In this document: positions 1 through 6,983 of the stretch, in pieces
Layout of the letters: each line of letters opens with the position of its first letter
How positions within the stretch are numbered: the stretch's first letter is position 1
Assembly (NCBI GenBank): GCA_903922535.1
Contig: CAIXUF010000275.1
Coordinates: 1 to 10,572, forward strand
Direction of reading: 5' to 3'
Length of the DNA stretch: 10,572 nucleotides
Origin: Candidatus Hydrogenedentota bacterium
GTDB taxonomy: Bacteria > Hydrogenedentota > Hydrogenedentia > Hydrogenedentiales > CAITNO01
Made by a program: the position numbers and the translations under genes
The notes under the pieces: generated by a model
What the model saw: the letters and a program-made list of their open reading frames with translations, nothing else
What the model was told of the DNA's origin: nothing
The model's database searches: none

Positions 1-1861
1 CCTGTGTCAGGCCGATGACGTTCGGCACGGTGACGTTGCACAGGCCCGTGGACACGACCAGTGCCACTGCGCTGCCCAGGGTGGCGTCCACGCCGGCCGC
101 GGGTGTCTGGCTGATGACCGACCCTGCCGCGACGGTGTTGCTGCACTGTTGTGTGACGGTGCCGCCGACAAGTCCCGCGCCGGTGAGTGCGGTGCCCGCC
201 GTAGCCTGTGTCAAGCCGACCACGTCGGGTACGGTCACGTTGCACAGGCCCGTGGACACTTCCAGTGCCACGGCGCTGCCCGGGGTGGCGTCCACGCCGG
301 CCGCCGGTGTCTGGCTGATGACCGACCCTGCCGCGACGGTGTTGCTGCATATTTGCGTCACGGTGCCGCCGACAAGACCTGCGCCCGTGAGTGCGGCGAC
401 CGCCGCGGCCTGTGTCAGGCCGGCCACGTCGGGCACGGTCACGTTGCACAGGCCCGTGGACACGACCAGTGCCACGGCGCTGCCAAAGGGGGCGTCCACG
501 CCGGCCGCGGGTGTCTGGCTGATGACAGACCCCGCCGCGACGGTGTTGCTGCACGCTTGCGTCACGGTGCCGCCGACAAGACCTGCGCCCGTGAGTGTGG
601 TGCCTGCCACTGCCTGCGTCTGGTTGACGACGTTGGGCACGGTGACGTTGCACGCGCCTGTGGAGAGCACGACGGCGACGGCGGAGTTGGAGGGGGCCTC
701 TTCTCCGGCGGCGGGTGTCTGGCTGATGACCAGCCCTGCCGGGACGGTGTTGTTGCACTGTTGCGTGACGGTGCCGAGGAGAAGGTTTGCGCCCGTGAGT
801 GCGGTGCCCGCCGCGGCCTGTGTCTGGCCGACGACGTTGGGCACGGTCACGTTGCACACGCCTGTGGACACGACCAGGGCGACGGCACTGCCAAAGGGGG
901 CGCCTATCCCGGCCGCCGGTGTCTGGCTGATGACCAACCCGGCCGCGACGCTGTTACTGCACTGCGGTGTCACGGTGCCGCCGACAAGCCCCGCGCCTGT
1001 GAGTCTGGTGGCCGCTGCGGCCTGTGTCAGGCCGACCACGTTGGGCACGGTCATGCATACGCCTGCGGACACGACCAGGGCCACGGCACTGCCAAAGGGC
1101 GCGTCAAGGCCGGCCGCCGGTGTCTGGCTGATGACCGATCCCGCCGCGATGCTGTTGCTGCACTGCTGCGTGATCGTGCCGCCGAGAAAACCTGCGTCGG
1201 TGAGCGCGGCGCCCGCCGCGGCCTGTGTCAGGCCGACCACGCTGGGCACGGTCACATTGCACACGCCCGTGGACACGACCATGGCGACGGCACTGCCAAA
1301 GGGGCTGTCAATGCCGGCCGCCGGTGTCTGGCTGATGACCGACCCCGCCGCGACGGTGTTGCTGCACGTTTGTGTGACGGTGCCGTTAACAAGCCCTGCG
1401 CCCGTGAGAGCGCTGCCCGCCGCTGCCGGCGTCAGGCCGACCACATTGGGCACGGTCACATTGCACACGCCCGAGGACAGCACAACAGCGACGGCGCTGC
1501 CAAAGGGGGCGTCAAGCCCGGCGGCCGGTGTCTGGCTGATGACGGACCCCGCCGCGATGGTGTTGCTGCACGCCTGCGTGACGGTGCCGAGGGTGAGGTT
1601 CGCGCCGGTGAGTGCGGTGGCTGCCTCGGCCTGTGTCAGGGCGACGACGTCGGGCACGGTCACGTTGCACACGCCCGTGGACAGCACGACAGCGACGGCA
1701 CTGCCAAAGAAAACATAGACGCCGGCCGCCGGAGTCTGGCTGATGACCGACCCGGCCGCGACGGTGTTGCTGCATTGGGAAGTGACCGTGCCAAGGTTCA
1801 GATCTTTGGCTGCGAGGGCGGCGACTGCGTCCTCCTGTGTGAGGTCGGCCAAGTCGGGAAC
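1..1861 (-). repeat. Array of at least ten PASTA domains, 204-bp direct repeats (tract 3)
   Basis: Repeat 1 (1670-1861) begins VAVPDLADLTQEDA straight after the beta-helix. Repeats 2-9 start at Cys codons whose first base lies at 1669, 1465, 1261, 1057, 856, 652, 448 and 244, and a tenth begins at 40 and leaves the window. All complete units are 204 bp except 857-1057, which is 201 bp: one codon was lost in frame, giving CMTVP in place of CNVTVP. The three units nearest the left edge share LTGAGLVGGTVTQxCSNTVA and are the most alike, which suggests recent expansion at this end. The repetition makes copy number prone to recombination and assembly error. Confidence 0.9.
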
Positions 1862-4800
1862 GGCAACTTCGTTGTACTCGTAGGCGCCCATGTCATAACC
1901 CTTGCCCAGCGGCCGCGCCACACCCTGGATGTCTGTCGCCGGCGCGCCGGCGCTGGTGCCGGCGTCGATGCAGGGCGAGGTGGCCTTGAGCCGCAAGTTG
2001 TCCGGGGCGGAAACGAACTGCGGATCCACACCAATAGTCCCCGCTCCTGCCACAAGCCAGCCGTCCTGGATGCACGAATAGCTGATGTTTGGGGGGAGTG
2101 ATCCTTCAACTGCTATCCCGCCCCCCTCGTTCGCGTAGACGATTGAGTTCACCACCACGGGCACCGGGGGCCCTTCCACGTCCAGCCCCCCTCCCGCCGA
2201 CGCGCCCTTGTTGCCAGTGAAGGTGCAGTTGGTTATGGTGAAGGACACCTGCAATTCCGCGTGCAGCCCCCCGCCGCGATCGGCCTCATTTCCCTGAAAG
2301 ACACAATTCACCAGCGTTGTTACGTTCTGCGCGGAGATGCCGCCGCCGCGAAATTCAGCCACATTTCCCTGAAAGACACAATTAACCAGCGTTGTTGCGC
2401 TCAGCGCGCGCATGCCACCACCATAATTCTGAGACTTGTTTCCCCTGAAAGAACAGCCTGTGAATGTTCCACTCCCGGCTTCGCTCAACACGCCCCCGCC
2501 ATTCAGGGAAGCATTGTTTGCATCGAAGACACAGTCGGCGACGGTGTAGGGCGTGCCATAAGCGTGCAGGCCCGCGCCAAGGTCCGCATTTCCGCGCGCA
2601 ATCACCAAACCGCTGAGCACAACCCGGCCTGACACCAGCACGCAACGCCGTGCATCTTCGCCGTCGATGGTGGCGGGGTTCAGGTTCCAGTCGCGCTGCT
2701 CGCGCAGCGTCTCGGTGCCGGCGAAGCCGCCGTACACGTTGACGCCGGCCGAATTCGCCGTCAGGACGGGATCAACCGACGAGGTGTACGTTCCCGTTTT
2801 TACCCAGAGTTCTCCGCTACCGGCGGCGGCGGCGGCGTCGAACGCCTCCTGAAGGGTCGGATAGGCGGTGGCCCACGTTGCGCCGTCCGGGGAGGCCGCC
2901 GTTGAGGCTGCGTCCACGCGCAGGATCGGCGGCGGGCCGCCGGAGATCGTGAGCGCCACGGCGCTGCCAAAGGGGGCGTCACCGTCGGCCGCCGGGGTTT
3001 GGCTGATGACGAGCCCCGCCGCGACCGTGTCGCTGTACTGCCGCGTGACGGTGCCGCTGACAAGACCCGCGTCCGCAAGCACAAGCCCTGCGTCTGCCTC
3101 TGACAGGCCGACCACATCGGGCACGGTCGTGTTGCACACGCCCGTGGACACGACCAGGTCCACGGTGCTGCCAAAGGGGACCTCACTGCCGGCCGGAGGC
3201 GTTTGCCCGATGACCGCGCCCGCCGCGACGGTGTTGCTGCACTGCGGCGTAACGGTGCCGATGACAAGACCCGCGTTCGTGAGAGCGGTGCCCGCCGCGG
3301 CCTGCGTCTGACCGACGACGCCGGGCATGGTCACATTGCACACGCCATAGGACCGCAGCAGGTTCACAAAACTGCCAAAGGGGGCGTCAACACCGGCAGC
3401 GGGGCTTTGGCCCGAGATCGATCCCGCCACGACGGTGTTGCTGCACTGCGGCGTGACGGTGCCCACCAGAAAGCCCGCGTCCGTGAGCACGCTGTAGGCC
3501 GCCGCGTCTGTCAATCCGACCACGTCGGGCACGGTCACATTGCACACGCCCGAGGACACGGCCAGGTTCACGGCACTGCCCGGGGGGGCGTCAGCGCCGG
3601 CCGCCGGTGTCTGGCTGATGATCGACCCGGCCGCGACGCTGTTGCTGCACTGTGGCGTGATGGTGCCCACCAGAAAGCCCGCGTCCGTGAGCACGTCGTA
3701 GGCCGCCGAGTCTGCCAATCCGACCACGTCGGGCACGGACACATTGCACATGCCCGAGGACACGGCCAGGTCCACGGCACTGCCAAACGGGGCGTCAGCG
3801 CCGGCCGCGGGGGTTTGGCTGATGACCGCCCCGGCCGCGACGGTGTTGCTGCATTGCTGTGTCACGGTGCCGGCGACCAGACCCGCGGCCGTGAGCATGG
3901 CGCCGGCCTCGGCCTGTTCCTCGCCGACCACATTGGGCACGGTGACGTTGCACACGCCGCCCGAAACGACGATCGCCACAGCACTGCCGTAGGGTATATT
4001 ATCCCCCGCTGCGGGGGTTTGGCTGACGACCGACCCGGCCGCGACAGTGTTGCTGCATTCCTGCGTGACCGTGCCGAGGATGAGGTGGGCGGCTCTGAGC
4101 GCGGCAGTTGCGTCGGCCTCCGTCTCATTGGCCAGGCTGGGTGCGGGTGTTTCGCCATACTCGTAGGCGCCCATGTCATAGCCCGCGCCCTGGGGACGCG
4201 TGACGCCCCGCATGTCTGTTGCCGGCGCGCCGGCATCGGTGCCCCTGTCGATGCAGGGCGAGGCTGCCTTGAGCAGCAACGAATCCGGGGCGGAAACAAA
4301 CTGCGGATCTGCCTTGATGTTTCCTGTTCCTGTTCCGGTCGGGCCGTCCTGGAAGCAGGAATAACTGAATTGGGCGGGAATGGAAAGTGACAAATAGATC
4401 CCGGCGGAGGCGGGCGCCTCGTTTGCGTACACTATGGTGTTTACCAACACCAACGGAAGGGTTGCCGCCGGAGCCACGTAGATCCCCCCGCCCAGCGACA
4501 CGGCACTATTGCCAAAGAAAGTGCAGTTTGTTATGGCACCTGCGGGTTGGGTTCCGAGCATGGCTTCCCCGCCGCCGAGATTGGCCTCATTTCCCTGAAA
4601 GACACAGTTTACCAGCGTTGCCGTGTGGTCGTTGCACAGGCCGCCCCCAGATTGTGCGTTGTTTCCCCTGAAAATGCAGCATGCGTAGGTTGCGTCCGGG
4701 GATGCGTTGAACACGCCCCCGCCGTTAACGGAAGCAGCGTTGGAATCGAAGACACAGTCGGCGACAGTGGACGACGCGGCGCTGTTGCGCAAGCCCGCGC

Positions 4801-6424
4801 CAATGTCCGCCCTGCCCCTCGTAATCATCATGCCACTCATCGCAAATTGGGCTGTCGCCAGCACGCAACGCCGCGCATCCCCGCCGTCGATGATGGTGCG
4901 GTTGAGGTTCCAGTCGCGCTGGTTGCGGTCCGTCTCGGTGCCGGCGAAGCCGCCGCAGACGTTCACGCCGGGCACATTGGCCGCGAGCACAGGGTCGACC
5001 GACGCGGTGTAGGTTCCCATCTTGACCCACAGATCCCCGCCGTCGTTGGCGGCGGCGGCGTCCATGGCCGCCTGAAGGGTCGGATAAGCGGTGTCCCAGG
5101 TGGCGCCGTCCGGGGAGGGTGCCGTTGAGGCGGCATCCACGCGGAGCGGGGGCGGCGGGCCGTTGGAGATTATGAGCGCGACGGCGGTGCCATAGGGGGC
5201 GATGCACCCGGCCGCAGGGGTCGCGGAAATGACGGAACCCGCCGCCACGGTCCTGCTATAGTGCAGGGTGACAGTGCCGACGGTGAGGTGGGCGGCCGCC
5301 AGCGCCGCGGTCGCGTCCGCCTGCGTCAGGTTTTCCAGGTTGGGCACGGCGCTTTCGCCAAACTCGTAGGCGCCCATGTCATATTTTGGACCCTGGGGAC
5401 GCGTCATGCCCTGGATGTCCGTTGCCGGCGCGCCGGCATCCGTGCCGGTGTCGATGCACGGAGAGGCGGCCTGGAGCCGCAAGTCGTCCGGTGCGGAAAC
5501 GAACTGCGGATCTCCGTCAATGTTGCCTGTTCCGGTCCAGCCGCCCTGGATGCACGAATAGCTGACATCAGGAGAACCCGTTTGAAAAGAGATCCCGGCG
5601 GAGTCGGGCGCCTCGTTCGCGTAGACAATTGAGTTCACCACCGGATCAGCGCCCGGTGTGGTCAGGCTGAGCCCCCCTGCCAACGCCGTGGCCTTGTTGC
5701 CGACAAGAGTGCAGTTGGTTATGGCAGTTGTGCCGGCAGTGTCTTCTGCGAGCCCGCCGCCGGTATCAGCCTCATTCCCCTGCAAGACGCAATTCACCAG
5801 CGTTGCCGCATTGGTGTTGTGAATACCACCGCCCCGTGGAGCCTTGTTTCCCTTGAAAAAGCAGCAAAGATAGGTTGCGTTCGCGCCGCCGCTTTGCACG
5901 CCCCCCCCGGCTTCGGTGGCTGTGTTGGAATCGAAGACACAGTTCGCGACGGTGGAGGACACAGCATCAGTGTACAATCCGGCACCAATGTCCGCTCTGC
6001 CCCTTGTGATCACAAAGCCGCCCAGCACAAAGGGGACTTCCGCCAGCACGCACCGCCGTGCATCCCCGCCGTCGACGGTGGTCGGGTTGAGGTTCCAGTC
6101 GCGCTGGTCGCGGGTCGTTTCGGTGCCCGCGAAGCCCCCGTAGACCTCCACGCCGGATCTCATGCGGAGCACGGGGTCGACGGAAGCGGTGTAGGTTCCC
6201 TTCTTTGCCCACAGTTCGCCGCCGCCCGCGGTGTAGGCGGCGTCCATGGCCGCCTGAAGGGTGGGATAGGCGGTGTCCCAGGTGGCGCCGTCCGGGGAGA
6301 CAGCCGCTGAGGCCGCGTCCACGCGGTAAACCACCGCGGCCGCGGCGGGAACGCCGGAGACTGCAACGACCGCCGCCACAACCAGGACGAGCATTCCGGT
6401 TCGGAACTTTGAAGTGGGATTCAT
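1..6424 (-). CDS. Giant secreted beta-helix/PASTA repeat protein (C-terminus beyond window)
   Basis: I read 2141 codons in one frame from ATG at 6424 to the left edge with no in-frame stop, so the protein is partial at its C-terminus. Order: signal peptide (1-30), beta-helix 1 (31-359), one PASTA (360-422), beta-helix 2 (423-759), six PASTA (760-1163), beta-helix 3 (1164-1521), then at least ten PASTA (1522-2141+). The start is supported by an AAGGAG site 8 nt upstream and by a basic-then-hydrophobic leader. Beta-helix modules of this kind are typically extracellular and carbohydrate- or surface-associated. PASTA domains are best known in peptidoglycan-sensing kinases and penicillin-binding proteins, but no kinase or transpeptidase is visible here. 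A surface stalk or adhesin is plausible; the function is not known. It is divergent from the aro cluster and has no evident functional link to it. Confidence 0.9.
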   Translation of the reverse strand, partial: MNPTSKFRTGMLVLVVAAVVAVSGVPAAAAVVYRVDAASAAVSPDGATWDTAYPTLQAAMDAAYTAGGGELWAKKGTYTASVDPVLRMRSGVEVYGGFAGTETTRDQRDWNLNPTTVDGGDARRCVLAEVPFVLGGFVITRGRADIGAGLYTDAVSSTVANCVFDSNTATEAGGGVQSGGANATYLCCFFKGNKAPRGGGIHNTNAATLVNCVLQGNEADTGGGLAEDTAGTTAITNCTLVGNKATALAGGLSLTTPGADPVVNSIVYANEAPDSAGISFQTGSPDVSYSCIQGGWTGTGNIDGDPQFVSAPDDLRLQAASPCIDTGTDAGAPATDIQGMTRPQGPKYDMGAYEFGESAVPNLENLTQADATAALAAAHLTVGTVTLHYSRTVAAGSVISATPAAGCIAPYGTAVALIISNGPPPPLRVDAASTAPSPDGATWDTAYPTLQAAMDAAAANDGGDLWVKMGTYTASVDPVLAANVPGVNVCGGFAGTETDRNQRDWNLNRTIIDGGDARRCVLATAQFAMSGMMITRGRADIGAGLRNSAASSTVADCVFDSNAASVNGGGVFNASPDATYACCIFRGNNAQSGGGLCNDHTATLVNCVFQGNEANLGGGEAMLGTQPAGAITNCTFFGNSAVSLGGGIYVAPAATLPLVLVNTIVYANEAPASAGIYLSLSIPAQFSYSCFQDGPTGTGTGNIKADPQFVSAPDSLLLKAASPCIDRGTDAGAPATDMRGVTRPQGAGYDMGAYEYGETPAPSLANETEADATAALRAAHLILGTVTQECSNTVAAGSVVSQTPAAGDNIPYGSAVAIVVSGGVCNVTVPNVVGEEQAEAGAMLTAAGLVAGTVTQQCSNTVAAGAVISQTPAAGADAPFGSAVDLAVSSGMCNVSVPDVVGLADSAAYDVLTDAGFLVGTITPQCSNSVAAGSIISQTPAAGADAPPGSAVNLAVSSGVCNVTVPDVVGLTDAAAYSVLTDAGFLVGTVTPQCSNTVVAGSISGQSPAAGVDAPFGSFVNLLRSYGVCNVTMPGVVGQTQAAAGTALTNAGLVIGTVTPQCSNTVAAGAVIGQTPPAGSEVPFGSTVDLVVSTGVCNTTVPDVVGLSEADAGLVLADAGLVSGTVTRQYSDTVAAGLVISQTPAADGDAPFGSAVALTISGGPPPILRVDAASTAASPDGATWATAYPTLQEAFDAAAAAGSGELWVKTGTYTSSVDPVLTANSAGVNVYGGFAGTETLREQRDWNLNPATIDGEDARRCVLVSGRVVLSGLVIARGNADLGAGLHAYGTPYTVADCVFDANNASLNGGGVLSEAGSGTFTGCSFRGNKSQNYGGGMRALSATTLVNCVFQGNVAEFRGGGISAQNVTTLVNCVFQGNEADRGGGLHAELQVSFTITNCTFTGNKGASAGGGLDVEGPPVPVVVNSIVYANEGGGIAVEGSLPPNISYSCIQDGWLVAGAGTIGVDPQFVSAPDNLRLKATSPCIDAGTSAGAPATDIQGVARPLGKGYDMGAYEYNEVAVPDLADLTQEDAVAALAAKDLNLGTVTSQCSNTVAAGSVISQTPAAGVYVFFGSAVAVVLSTGVCNVTVPDVVALTQAEAATALTGANLTLGTVTQACSNTIAAGSVISQTPAAGLDAPFGSAVAVVLSSGVCNVTVPNVVGLTPAAAGSALTGAGLVNGTVTQTCSNTVAAGSVISQTPAAGIDSPFGSAVAMVVSTGVCNVTVPSVVGLTQAAAGAALTDAGFLGGTITQQCSNSIAAGSVISQTPAAGLDAPFGSAVALVVSAGVCMTVPNVVGLTQAAAATRLTGAGLVGGTVTPQCSNSVAAGLVISQTPAAGIGAPFGSAVALVVSTGVCNVTVPNVVGQTQAAAGTALTGANLLLGTVTQQCNNTVPAGLVISQTPAAGEEAPSNSAVAVVLSTGACNVTVPNVVNQTQAVAGTTLTGAGLVGGTVTQACSNTVAAGSVISQTPAAGVDAPFGSAVALVVSTGLCNVTVPDVAGLTQAAAVAALTGAGLVGGTVTQICSNTVAAGSVISQTPAAGVDATPGSAVALEVSTGLCNVTVPDVVGLTQATAGTALTGAGLVGGTVTQQCSNTVAAGSVISQTPAAGVDATLGSAVALVVSTGLCNVTVPNVIGLTQ
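1862..2935 (-). other. Beta-helix module 3 with one extra rung
   Basis: About 358 residues, 20 to 30 longer than modules 1 and 2. The common start (RVDAASTAASPDGATWATAY) and ending (SPCIDAGTSAGAPATDI, DMGAYEYNE) are present. The extra length comes largely from a duplicated 25-residue rung: TTLVNCVFQGNVAEFRGGG is followed by TTLVNCVFQGNEADRGGG. The corresponding DNA at about 2288 and 2363 is nearly identical at a 75-bp spacing. Confidence 0.75.
2936..4147 (-). repeat. Six tandem PASTA domains (tract 2)
   Basis: Repeats 2-5 each span exactly 204 bp (68 residues), bounded at the Cys codons ending at 3952, 3748, 3544, 3340 and 3136. Repeat 1 (from 4147) follows DMGAYEYGETP directly; repeat 6 ends in GGPPPILR. 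Consensus: CNVTVPDVVGL, then LxDAGLVxGTVT, then PQCSNTVAAG, then ISQTPAAG, then PFGSAVxLxVSSGV. Repeats 3 and 4 share TDAGFLVGT and look like a recent pair. Repeat 6 has Tyr (RQYSDT) in place of Cys and lacks a following Cys. Confidence 0.88.
4148..5158 (-). other. Beta-helix module 2 (choice-of-anchor-Q-like)
   Basis: About 337 residues repeating the plan of module 1: RVDAASTAPSPDGATWDTAY, GGFAGTETDRNQRDWNLNRT, DGGDARRCVL, rungs such as LVNCVFQGNEANLGGG and ITNCTFFGNSAVSLGGG, then SYSCFQDGPTGTGTGNIKAD and DMGAYEYGE. It is clearly homologous to modules 1 and 3 along its whole length, so it arose by internal duplication of a beta-helix plus PASTA block. Confidence 0.75.
5159..5347 (-). repeat. 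Single PASTA domain (tract 1)
   Basis: Residues 360-422 begin VPNLENLTQADATAALAAAH and continue with LTVGTVTLHYSRTVAAGSVI, TPAAG and a YGTAVALIISNG ending, the standard PASTA pattern. Unlike most repeats further along it has Tyr (LHYSRT) where they have Cys (QCSNT), and it is followed by a proline linker (GPPPPLR) instead of a CNVTVP start. Confidence 0.85.
5348..6334 (-). other. Beta-helix module 1 (choice-of-anchor-Q-like)
   Basis: About 329 residues. It opens with RVDAASAAVSPDGATWDTAY and PTLQAAMDAA, a start shared by all three modules, continues through GGFAGTET and WNLNPTTVDGGDARRCVL, then parallel beta-helix rungs of the type FxGNxAxxxGGG. It ends with SYSCIQGGWTGTGNIDGDPQ, SPCIDTGTDAGAPATDI and DMGAYEFGE. 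The FxxN/GGG rungs resemble those of chlamydial polymorphic membrane proteins, and the DMGAYE ending is typical of proteins named choice-of-anchor Q. No catalytic residues of a pectate lyase were recognised. Confidence 0.75.
6335..6424 (-). other. Signal peptide of the giant surface protein
   Basis: Residues 1-30 have a short basic n-region (Lys6, Arg8), a hydrophobic core from Met11 to about Val22 rich in Val and Ala, and an Ala-rich end (VPAAAA) suited to signal peptidase I cleavage near residue 28 to 30. No lipobox cysteine is present. The mature protein would begin near VVYRVDAAS. This predicts Sec export; the final location cannot be judged because the C-terminus is missing. Confidence 0.8.
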
Positions 6425-6432
6425 GGTGCGGT

Positions 6433-6438
6433 CTCCTT
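6433..6438 (-). promoter_or_regulatory. Ribosome binding site of the giant surface protein
   Basis: On the minus strand AAGGAG lies 8 nt before the ATG at 6424. The match to the anti-Shine-Dalgarno sequence and the spacing are both good, which fixes this start. Confidence 0.75.
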
Positions 6439-6539
6439 GTGCGCTATCGGTTGTGCCGGTGGCCAGACCGGCGGGTCGTTGATGACGGGATGCATTGACG
6501 GAGCGGGGGCGGGAGTTGACAGGAGGGCGCAGAGGAGCG

Positions 6540-6596
6540 GCGCGGAAAGGGTCGCGCAGCGGTGCGGAGAAACGGAAGTGTTTTGTTCCGACCCTT
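6540..6596. repeat. Overlapping inverted repeats (alternative stems)
   Basis: GCGCG (6540-6544) pairs with CGCGC (6553-6557). AAGGGTCG (6547-6554) pairs with CGACCCTT (6589-6596) around a 34-nt loop, and inside that loop CGGAA (6573-6577) can pair with TTCCG (6586-6590). The first two stems share bases and exclude each other. If the promoter at 6690-6718 is real, they lie in the 5' leader of the surface protein mRNA. No U-run follows on either strand, so this is not a standard terminator. Confidence 0.35.
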
Positions 6597-6689
6597 GTGG
6601 CCCCTTGAAAAGGCATGTGTGTCTCCCTGCTTGACCGGATCACAACTTATTGCCTGAACTCCCGAGAAGATCTTCGTCGCCGTTTGATT

Positions 6690-6718
6690 ATTTTACGGTT
6701 TTTGCGCAGTTGGCTCAA
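6690..6718 (-). promoter_or_regulatory. Candidate sigma70-type promoter for the giant surface protein
   Basis: On the minus strand TTGAGC (6718-6713) is separated by exactly 17 nt from TAAAAT (6695-6690), in the most AT-rich patch of an otherwise GC-rich intergenic region. The match is 4/6 and 5/6 to the housekeeping consensus. Transcription would begin near 6683 and give a leader of about 260 nt before the ATG at 6424. The organism's promoter consensus is unknown, so this is tentative. Confidence 0.4.
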
Positions 6719-6820
6719 GCTGGCGGATGCGGTGGGTTTCGGCGAAGAAACGGCTGAAAGTGGCAATTTGTGGGCTGCTGCAAGTATCATCCGGGGTTTG
6801 GCGGCCGTGCCATGGCCCCT

Positions 6821-6856
6821 ATGGACGCGATGGACGGCATGGACGAGATGGACTTG
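6821..6856 (+). repeat. Four-copy 9-bp tandem repeat (ATGGACnnn)
   Basis: ATGGACGCG, ATGGACGGC, ATGGACGAG and ATGGACTTG follow one another without gaps. Read from the ATG at 6812 they give a 27-residue frame ending at 6895 with a Met-Asp-X pattern. There is no ribosome binding site of note, so a simple minisatellite is likelier than a gene. Confidence 0.7.
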
Positions 6857-6971
6857 GTCCGGCGGATGATTCGAGCGTGGTTGGAGACCATTTAGACAGC
6901 GTCATGGGACGAGAGCGTGTGTGCAAAAGCGTGCACTGGTACTGACGGCCATGGGTTGACACGGCGGTTTT

Positions 6972-6977
6972 AGAGGA
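6972..6977 (+). promoter_or_regulatory. Ribosome binding site of aroA
   Basis: AGAGGA is 6 nt upstream of the ATG at 6984, which supports that start over other ATGs nearby. Confidence 0.65.
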
Positions 6978-6983
6978 TGTTCT

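Larger units (their letters stand above)
6425..6983. other. Divergent intergenic region
   Basis: This 559-bp stretch separates the minus-strand surface protein gene from aroA. It holds the surface protein's ribosome binding site and candidate promoter, overlapping inverted repeats at 6540-6596, a 9-bp tandem repeat at 6821-6856 and the aroA ribosome binding site. I found no convincing aroA promoter and no RNA gene. Short open frames here (for example 6615-6869, plus) have no recognisable features and end inside the 9-bp repeat, so I do not call them genes. Confidence 0.6.

Noticed and set aside
1..1669. CRISPR-like regular spacing of similar sequences
   Set aside because: The 204-bp period, full-length similarity without unique spacers, and a clean reading frame show protein-coding PASTA repeats.
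15..2101. Two long overlapping plus-strand open frames (15-1718 and 149-2101)
   Set aside because: They lie antisense to the PASTA array. Their peptides are repetitive because the 204-bp repeat has a length divisible by three, and they lack domains and ribosome binding sites. The minus frame gives clear PASTA sequence.
2261..6498. Other plus-strand frames across the surface protein gene (for example 3203-4390, 4547-5128, 5819-6310)
   Set aside because: They are shadows of the minus-strand coding sequence in GC-rich DNA; the minus frame is continuous and makes recognisable protein throughout.
6615..6945. Small plus-strand frames upstream of aroA (6615-6869, 6727-6945)
   Set aside because: No good ribosome binding site or recognisable features. 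Their ends run through the 9-bp repeat and read as low-complexity Trp-Thr-Arg or Gly-Arg-Asp.
6956..6961. TTGACA just upstream of aroA as a -35 element
   Set aside because: It is only 22 nt before the ATG. A -10 at normal spacing would fall on the ribosome binding site and start codon, and no TATAAT-like sequence is there.
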